Assembly: GCF_034006665.1 (NCBI RefSeq)
Contig: NZ_JAVESI010000006.1
Span: 30,694-94,693, forward strand
DNA: 64,000 nucleotides
Direction of reading: 5' to 3'
Source: Trichloromonas sp034006665
GTDB lineage: Bacteria > Desulfobacterota > Desulfuromonadia > Desulfuromonadales > Trichloromonadaceae
In this document: positions 60,043 to 64,000 of the stretch, one piece after another
Layout: each line of letters starts with the position of its first letter
Numbering within the stretch: the stretch's first letter is position 1
Notes under the pieces: generated by a model
What the model was told of the DNA's origin: nothing
The model's input: only the letters and a program-made list of their open reading frames with translations
Databases searched by the model: none
Made by a program: the position numbers and the translations under genes

Positions 60043-60072
60043 TTGACCGGGACAAACCTCGTCCCGTAGTGT
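60043..60072 (+). promoter_or_regulatory. alpA promoter with operator-like palindrome in the spacer
   Basis: TTGACC (60043-60048), 18 bases, TAGTGT (60067-60072), 41 bases before the alpA ATG. CGGGAC-N7-GTCCCG (60048-60066) fills the spacer, an ideal place for a repressor. Confidence 0.55.
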
Positions 60073-60113
60073 GTCACCACGTCGCGACGAAAACCCTTGA
60101 CGATGGAGGCCAC

Positions 60114-60317
60114 ATGAATAACCAAGCACCCCACCCCAGACCGGACCGACTTCTAAGAGAGCGCGAAGTTTTAAACATCTTGCCCATCGGTAGAGCATCG
60201 CTGTGGGCGGGAGTCAAGGCGGGACGATACCCCCAGCCAGTAAAACTTAGGCCCCGGACTACCTGTTGGCGCGAATCGGAAATCTTGCGTCTGATCGAGA
60301 CAGGAACGGAGGGCTGA
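60114..60317 (+). CDS. AlpA-family DNA-binding regulator
   Basis: A 67-residue winged-helix protein of the AlpA/excisionase type: LLREREVLNILPIGRASLWAGVKAGRYPQPVKLRPRTTCWRESEIL, with W-R-E at the end as usual. Such proteins act as excisionases or activate the integrase in P4-like elements and satellites. GGAGG precedes ATG 60114. It heads a run of small genes spaced by a few bases. Confidence 0.85.
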   Translation: MNNQAPHPRPDRLLREREVLNILPIGRASLWAGVKAGRYPQPVKLRPRTTCWRESEILRLIETGTEG

Positions 60318-60320
60318 GCC

Positions 60321-60590
60321 ATGAACAAAAACGAAACCCCGGCCGGGGCGGGGGGAGGGGGATCAGAAATGGTGTACCCATTATCACCGCAACCACCCGA
60401 AAAATCAAGTGAAATCACCTGGGACGACCTGCTGAAGATCGAGTTTGCCATGATCCCGTTGATGATCCTCAGCGGCGGCGATGGCGACGACCGGGACGAC
60501 ATCCCACCTCAAGCGCTTGTGCGTCTGAATCTGCGCATGGTCTGGCGGGAACTGTCGGCACTTTCCCGGCGGGTAGGGGGCGGACAATGA
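60321..60590 (+). CDS. Hypothetical acidic protein (89 aa)
   Basis: Three bases after alpA. It has a glycine-rich, disordered start (GAGGGGSEM), then a helical core (ITWDDLLKIEFAMIPLMILS and PPQALVRLNLRMVWRELSAL) split by an acidic GGDGDDRDDI loop. No family recognised. Its stop overlaps the next start (ATGA). Confidence 0.55.
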   Translation: MNKNETPAGAGGGGSEMVYPLSPQPPEKSSEITWDDLLKIEFAMIPLMILSGGDGDDRDDIPPQALVRLNLRMVWRELSALSRRVGGGQ

Positions 60591-60823
60591 CCTACCGACT
60601 TTCGGCAGACCCAGAAATTATCGCAGAAGCGGCAGCCATGTTTCCGCCGGTCAAAAGGGCCATACCTACCCCTAGACCCCCGGCAGAAAACCCGGCACAG
60701 GCGAAACCAGAGAGCCAAAGCGACCCCATCCCGTTGCCGGATGGATTGCACCCGGTCGAACCGTTCGACTTTTCCCTGTTGCCCGACTCCCTGCGGCCAT
60801 GGGCTGCTGACATTGTCGAGTAG
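60587..60823 (+). pseudogene. N-terminal stub of a DUF3987-type replication protein, cut by intron
   Basis: A 78-residue frame ending abruptly at a TAG formed by intron sequence. Its last part, PLPDGLHPVEPFDFSLLPDSLRPWAADIVE, matches the N-terminal region of DUF3987/primase-helicase-like proteins, where the next residues would continue the same helix. Host-gene sequence stops at about 60818, where the reverse of a group II intron 3' end begins. The rest of the gene is missing from the window. Confidence 0.7.
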
Positions 60824-60934
60824 ACTGATTTCTCCCGTTGCTACAGGTTGATGTTTGTTTTCTCCGTTGCCGCCTGGTTTCCCGGCGGTGCCACATTATT
60901 TCAACCATACAGCAGTTGGCTTCAGCCCCTCACA

Positions 60935-60967
60935 GAACCGTGCTGGCGCTATTTACGCACACGGCTC
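60935..60967 (-). ncRNA. Group II intron domain V
   Basis: On the minus strand a 33-base hairpin begins GAGCCGTGTGCG and ends GCACGGTTC, the conserved domain V helix, with the AGC of the catalytic triad in its 5' arm and the usual bulge and small loop. It is followed by TGTGAGGGG, as in many bacterial introns. Confidence 0.8.
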
Positions 60968-60976
60968 TTCACATGG

Positions 60977-62212
60977 TCAATTCGCAGAGATCTGGTACAT
61001 GCTGACCTTGATTCGGGGCGCAGGCAAGGGGAACCGCTTCAGCATTTCGCAGAACTTTTGCCAGGTGATACAACCCCTTTTGCCGCGCCGATTAAGCCAC
61101 TTAAACAGGAGTCGCCTCACCTCCCTGGCAAATCTACTGATTCCAGGTGAGTTGTCAGTAACTCCATAGTAGGCATAGTGCCCTCGCAGCTTAGCGGTGG
61201 TTGTCTCCCATATTTCTGCCGTCTTCTTGGTCCTGGCTTTCTTCAGCCACTCCTTGAAGACTTTCAACTTGGCGGTGAACTTCTTGCGTGCGGTTACCCG
61301 TTTTACCCGAAACCCGGTGCCATTTTTCCTTGTGCCGCAGTAGTGGGTAAATCCCAGGAAGTCGAAGGTATCTGGTCTTTTCCCCCGTACCTTGGCGTTT
61401 TGCACAGCATAGCGCCCAAACGCTACCACCCTGGTCTTCGTTGGTTCTACTTCCAGCCCGAATTTCTCCAGCCGCTTCCCCAGTTCCCGGCGAAATTTCT
61501 CCGCATCTGCTTGGTACTGAAAGCAGACAACGAAGTCATCACAATACCGGATCATCCGAGCATAGCCAGCGCAGTTCTTCCGGACCACCTTCTCAAACCA
61601 GAGGTCAAGGGTGTAATGAAGATAGATGTTGGCGAGCAGGGGGGAGATAACCCCTCCTTGAGGAGTCCCTTCGTCGCTGACCGTTACCATCCCGTCTTCT
61701 GAAACCCCGGCCTTGAGGAATCGCTTGACCATGCGCTGAACCCGCTGGTCCCCAATCCGATGTGCCAGGAATTTCATCAGCCATTCCTGATTCACATGAT
61801 TGAAGAAGCCTTTGATATCTGCTTCAACTATGTGATTGATCGGTTTGGTCTCAACGGTTTCACCCAATGCTCTGAGCGCCTGGTGACAGCTCCTGCCAGG
61901 ACGGAAGCCATAGGAGTCTTCTATGAAATCCTGCTCAATGACTGATTCCAGTATCCGCACCAGTCCCGCCTGCACCAGTTTGTCTTCAAAGCATGGTATC
62001 CCCAAGGGGCGTGGTTGGTCGCTGCCCGGTTTGGGTATGTACACCCGTCGGACAGGTTGCGGGCGGTATGCCATCCGGTGAAGCCGTTCTATCAGATTTG
62101 ATAGATTGGCGTCGAAGTTTTCGGCATACTGCTCCTTGGTCAGGTCGTCAATGCCCGCAGCGGCGTCTTTCCGCAGCCGCTGAAAGCATTCCCGTAACAG
62201 TTCTTCGTTCAT
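60977..62212 (-). CDS. ltrA: Group II intron reverse transcriptase/maturase, N-terminus missing
   Basis: A 411-residue protein from the first methionine. The reverse-transcriptase blocks are complete: RRVYIPKPGSDQPRPLGIPC, YGFRPGRSCHQAL, IVEADIKGFFNHVN, GTPQGGVISPLLANIYLHYTLD, the catalytic YCDDFVV (YxDD with Cys) and KTRVVAFG. They are followed by a maturase (X) domain with DFLGFTHYCG and a basic C-terminal part, but no HNH endonuclease. Coding similarity runs a little upstream of the methionine (FKFTSLYHL) and then stops, so the normal N-terminal 30-50 residues are lost. Whether it is still expressed is unclear. Confidence 0.88.
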   Translation of the reverse strand: MNEELLRECFQRLRKDAAAGIDDLTKEQYAENFDANLSNLIERLHRMAYRPQPVRRVYIPKPGSDQPRPLGIPCFEDKLVQAGLVRILESVIEQDFIEDSYGFRPGRSCHQALRALGETVETKPINHIVEADIKGFFNHVNQEWLMKFLAHRIGDQRVQRMVKRFLKAGVSEDGMVTVSDEGTPQGGVISPLLANIYLHYTLDLWFEKVVRKNCAGYARMIRYCDDFVVCFQYQADAEKFRRELGKRLEKFGLEVEPTKTRVVAFGRYAVQNAKVRGKRPDTFDFLGFTHYCGTRKNGTGFRVKRVTARKKFTAKLKVFKEWLKKARTKKTAEIWETTTAKLRGHYAYYGVTDNSPGISRFAREVRRLLFKWLNRRGKRGCITWQKFCEMLKRFPLPAPRIKVSMYQISAN

Positions 62213-62215
62213 CAG

Positions 62216-62491
62216 GTGATAGAGGCTGGTGAACTTGAACGAAGGTTCCTGGAGACGGCGTTGCGGGCGGCGGGGCGGGATAGTCTGGAGACCTCCCGTT
62301 TCCGGCTGCGCCTCCAGAAGAACCCGCCGGCAGCGATCCCCACCGATGAAAGCCAGACCCCGGCCCATTTCGTGGTGACGATCCCCGAGAGCCACCGGCC
62401 CGATAAAAAGGCGATCCTCACGGCGCTCAAAGGGGGTGAACTTGTTGCCGGATGGCGACTCAGTCAGGGGGAAAGGCTGGTCATTCGATGA
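62216..62491 (+). pseudogene. C-terminal remnant of a siphovirus Gp157-type protein
   Basis: From about 62258 the frame reads LRAAGRDSLETSRFRLRLQK, NPPAAIPTDE, FVVTIPESHRPDKKAILTAL, KGGELVAGWRLSQGERLVIR, which matches the C-terminal half of Gp157 phage proteins. The first 14 codons are antisense intron sequence, and the N-terminal half is missing. Gp157 proteins have been tied to phage resistance in Streptococcus thermophilus phage work; here it is a fragment. The stop overlaps the resolvase start. Confidence 0.7.
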
Positions 62492-62952
62492 GATCGGCGG
62501 CTTATATCGGAATCGACCCCGGCGCATCGGGGGCTGTGGCCCTGCTCGCTGACGACGTGGCCCTCGTTGAAGATTGGCCGGGTGATCCCGTTGCGGCGGC
62601 TGACTTGCTGCGGGGCTGGCTGGTAGGGCATGACGTCAGGCTGTGCGCCCTGGAGCGTGTCGCGTCTCGACCGGGGCAGGGAGTGAGCAGCGTGTTCTCT
62701 TTTGGCGTGAATTTCGGCACCTGGCAGGGGCTGCTGGCGGCGCTGTCCATCCCCTACACCCTACCCACCCCCCAGTGCTGGCAGAAAGGGCTGATTGTTC
62801 CGTCTGATGGACCGGACCCGAAAGCGCGATCCCTGGCAGTGGCAAGGCGGCTGTTCCCTGGCGTCGATTTGTCACGGAGGAAAGACCACGGCAAAGCCGA
62901 TGCCCTGTTGCTGGCTGTCCATGCCCGAAGCACTCACAAGCCGGGGGGATAA
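62488..62952 (+). CDS. RuvC-like Holliday junction resolvase
   Basis: A 154-residue RNase-H-fold nuclease of the phage RuvC type. The first strand carries YIGIDPGASGAVALL (Asp about 9), then ALERV (Glu about 54) and a final KADALLLAVHA with the third acidic residue (about 139), after RRKDHGKADAL. ATG 62488 overlaps the Gp157 stop; a frame start at 62452 would give 12 extra residues. It would resolve branched DNA during element replication or packaging. Confidence 0.82.
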   Translation: MRSAAYIGIDPGASGAVALLADDVALVEDWPGDPVAAADLLRGWLVGHDVRLCALERVASRPGQGVSSVFSFGVNFGTWQGLLAALSIPYTLPTPQCWQKGLIVPSDGPDPKARSLAVARRLFPGVDLSRRKDHGKADALLLAVHARSTHKPGG

Positions 62953-63082
62953 ACCCCGGCATTTTACTAAAGAAAGCAAAATAGGTTTTCCAATATTCCA
63001 CGGAAAATTAAAAAATTTGTGGGGTCAGAAACCGGGGCCTTGGCTCCCTTGTTCACAGGAACCCCCGAAAGGACCCAAGCGC

Positions 63083-63589
63083 ATGAAGATATTCGAAACC
63101 CGAAAGCAGGCATTCGACGAACTCGTTGACCCCGGCGGCTGGCCTGTCGGTCGCTCGAAATTCTACGAAGACGCGGCGAAGCATGGCCTCTGCGAGAAAG
63201 ACAAGAGCGTCCGACTGGACCGGCTGCTTGCCTACCTGCGTGAACTCAACGGCGGGACGATCCCTGGAGGCTCCCCTGATCGAGAGGCCGAAACCGTCCG
63301 CAACCTCCAGCTGAAAAACCGGCTGCTCGAACTCCAGGCCCGCAAGGAAGATCGTAAGTGGCTGCTGCGCTCCGATGCCGACGTGATCCTCCATGCCCGT
63401 CTGTGCGCCTTGCGCGATCATCTGCGGTATCATGCCGCCCGCGCCACGAAGGAATCCGTCACAGCGGCGGGCGGCACCCCCGGCCATGTAGCCGAGGCGC
63501 TCGAACGTCTGGAGGTCGCCATTGATAGAGCGTGTAACGACCTCGCCACCGATGCCGAGCGAGACATGGAGGTTGAGTTTACCGACTAA
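63083..63589 (+). CDS. Terminase-small-subunit-like DNA-binding protein
   Basis: A 168-residue protein with AAAGGA before ATG 63083. The N-terminal part (KIFETRKQAFDELVDPGGWPVGRSKFYEDAAKHGLC) is a Nu1-type winged helix, as in lambda-type terminase small subunits. The rest (ETVRNLQLKNRLLELQARKE, then a helical C-terminus) resembles their oligomerisation part. Family assignment rests on pattern and context. A terminator follows, and no large terminase gene is seen, as in satellites that use helper packaging. Confidence 0.65.
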   Translation: MKIFETRKQAFDELVDPGGWPVGRSKFYEDAAKHGLCEKDKSVRLDRLLAYLRELNGGTIPGGSPDREAETVRNLQLKNRLLELQARKEDRKWLLRSDADVILHARLCALRDHLRYHAARATKESVTAAGGTPGHVAEALERLEVAIDRACNDLATDAERDMEVEFTD

Positions 63590-63607
63590 CCGCCCACCCC
63601 CACCGAT

Positions 63608-63633
63608 GCCGGGACTTGATCCCGGCTTTTTTT
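63608..63633 (+). terminator. Intrinsic terminator
   Basis: Stem GCCGGGA/TCCCGGC, loop CTTGA, then seven T; ends the terminase-like gene. Confidence 0.88.
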
Positions 63634-63663
63634 ATGGCGCACAGGGGGACGGCGGCCCGTTTT

Positions 63664-63683
63664 GGTATACGTTTAGGTATACG
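63664..63683. repeat. Pair of GGTATACG repeats
   Basis: GGTATACG at 63664-63671 and 63676-63683, matching the cluster before the integrase. They may be arm sites near the other end of the element. Confidence 0.65.
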
Positions 63684-63967
63684 TCAAAACGTCGATTTTA
63701 TTTTCTGCTTTAATTTAAGATACTTAAATAGCCTGTTGGGTTTCATCTGCGCGCATAGCTGCCTGTTTTATTTCAACCATCAGCATTTGCATTATTGGGA
63801 CAATGCCATAAGACTGGGACAAAATGGCATCAATATTGATGCCACCGCAAAAAGAGAAGGTCTGATAACTAGCTTAAATCATTAGATTATTTGCAATTTT
63901 TTTCTTGCGCCGGGACGTGATCTATGGTATATTCCTTAACAATTCCAATGCTTTGCGAGGGACTACC
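63684..63967. other. AT-rich stretch with a 20-bp palindrome and an IS-like leader
   Basis: TGGCATCAATATTGATGCCA (63825-63844) is a perfect 20-bp palindrome, preceded by two TGGGACAA repeats (63797 and 63815). Positions 63880-63935 resemble 29710-29765 (about 44 of 56 bases). No gene is credible before the ATG at 63968, and no copy of the tRNA-Sec 3' end was found. Confidence 0.55.
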
Positions 63968-64000
63968 ATGATTCACGTCAAAGACCACAAACAGGTCGAC
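63968..64000 (+). CDS. Start of an IS-like gene, cut by the window end
   Basis: ATG 63968 with CGAGGGAC upstream opens a frame MIHVKDHKQVD that runs off the window. Its leader is shared with the interrupted leader at 29697-29807, so it is a repeated gene, probably a transposase. Eleven residues are too few to name it. Confidence 0.5.
   Translation, partial: MIHVKDHKQVD

Larger units (their letters stand above)
60819..62258 (-). mobile_element. Group II intron, 5'-truncated, on the minus strand
   Basis: The 3' part of a group II intron: most of the reverse transcriptase frame (60977-62258), the domain V hairpin (60935-60967), a domain VI-like region and a 3' end that reads ...CTAC at about 60819. 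The ribozyme domains I-III that should precede the reverse transcriptase (several hundred bases) are absent, and the sequence joins the C-terminal part of a Gp157 gene at about 62250-62263. It cannot splice. It is inserted antisense to the replication gene. Confidence 0.8.

Noticed and set aside
61178..61702. Plus-strand frame of 174 codons within the intron
   Set aside because: It lies opposite the reverse transcriptase, which has all its motifs, and has no domain of its own.
57136..64000. Repeat of the tRNA-Sec 3' end as right attachment site
   Set aside because: I looked for the CTGCTCCCGCCA end to the right of the integrase and did not find it; the right junction is probably outside the window.

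Overview
The window is GC-rich, densely coded DNA that looks like the chromosome of a Desulfuromonadales-type bacterium (Desulfuromonas/Geobacter/Pelobacter relatives). This is an inference from gene content and order: mraZ-rsmH, a long ffh-rpsP-rimM-trmD-rplS-rnhB-yraN-nadE-rsmI cluster, a sigma-54 promoter beside acetate transporters, a membrane complex of the energy-converting-hydrogenase-related type without nickel ligands, a selenocysteine tRNA, and several V4R, GGDEF and DUF families common in that group. No rRNA gene and no CRISPR array were seen.

Layout. 1-13.8 kb: housekeeping genes, mostly on the minus strand. These are the start of the cell-division cluster (rsmH, mraZ), a CNNM/CBS membrane protein, ligA-acyP on the plus strand, a broken response-regulator gene, then the reverse-oriented translation/RNA operon from rsmI back to ffh, with a clear sigma-70 promoter in front of ffh. 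13.8-18.1 kb: single genes (DUF3343, an OB-fold lipoprotein, a metallophosphoesterase, a NUDIX hydrolase, a histidine kinase). 18.6-25.2 kb: an acetate-type uptake locus (DUF4212 subunit, Na+/solute symporter, a DnaQ-like exonuclease, and an acetyl-CoA-synthetase-like protein whose key motifs are altered). 25.2-29.6 kb: uvrC, a rubrerythrin-like gene, a cyclic-nucleotide-domain protein and an AI-2E-type permease. 29.7-31.2 kb: a decayed IS4-family element nested in the leader of another IS-like gene. 31.2-37.5 kb: a Cache-domain histidine kinase, its NtrC-type partner, and two acetate-transporter-family genes, one fused to a cysteine-rich head and the other behind a textbook -24/-12 promoter. 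37.8-48.0 kb: an HTH-PTS-IIA regulator heading a seven-gene membrane complex. 48.0-57.0 kb: an FmdB-type protein, a GH17-GT2 glucan synthase, an RhlE-type helicase with a leader attenuator, an SDR enzyme, small cysteine-rich proteins, and a DUF3014-V4R-GGDEF operon.

57.0-64.0 kb: tRNA-Sec followed directly by a tyrosine integrase and an integrated element that resembles a phage satellite: integrase, small unknown genes, an AlpA-type regulator, a replication gene cut off by a 5'-truncated group II intron, a Gp157 remnant, a RuvC-like resolvase and a terminase-small-subunit-like protein. GGTATAC repeats lie near both visible ends. The matching copy of the tRNA 3' end is not in the window, so the element probably runs past position 64000, where another IS-like gene begins.

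Points of most interest: the acetyl-CoA-synthetase-like protein without its P-loop glycines or acetylated lysine; the cysteine-rich/AceTr fusion and its likely two-component, sigma-54 control; the hydrogenase-like complex without nickel ligands; and the satellite-like island damaged by a group II intron.
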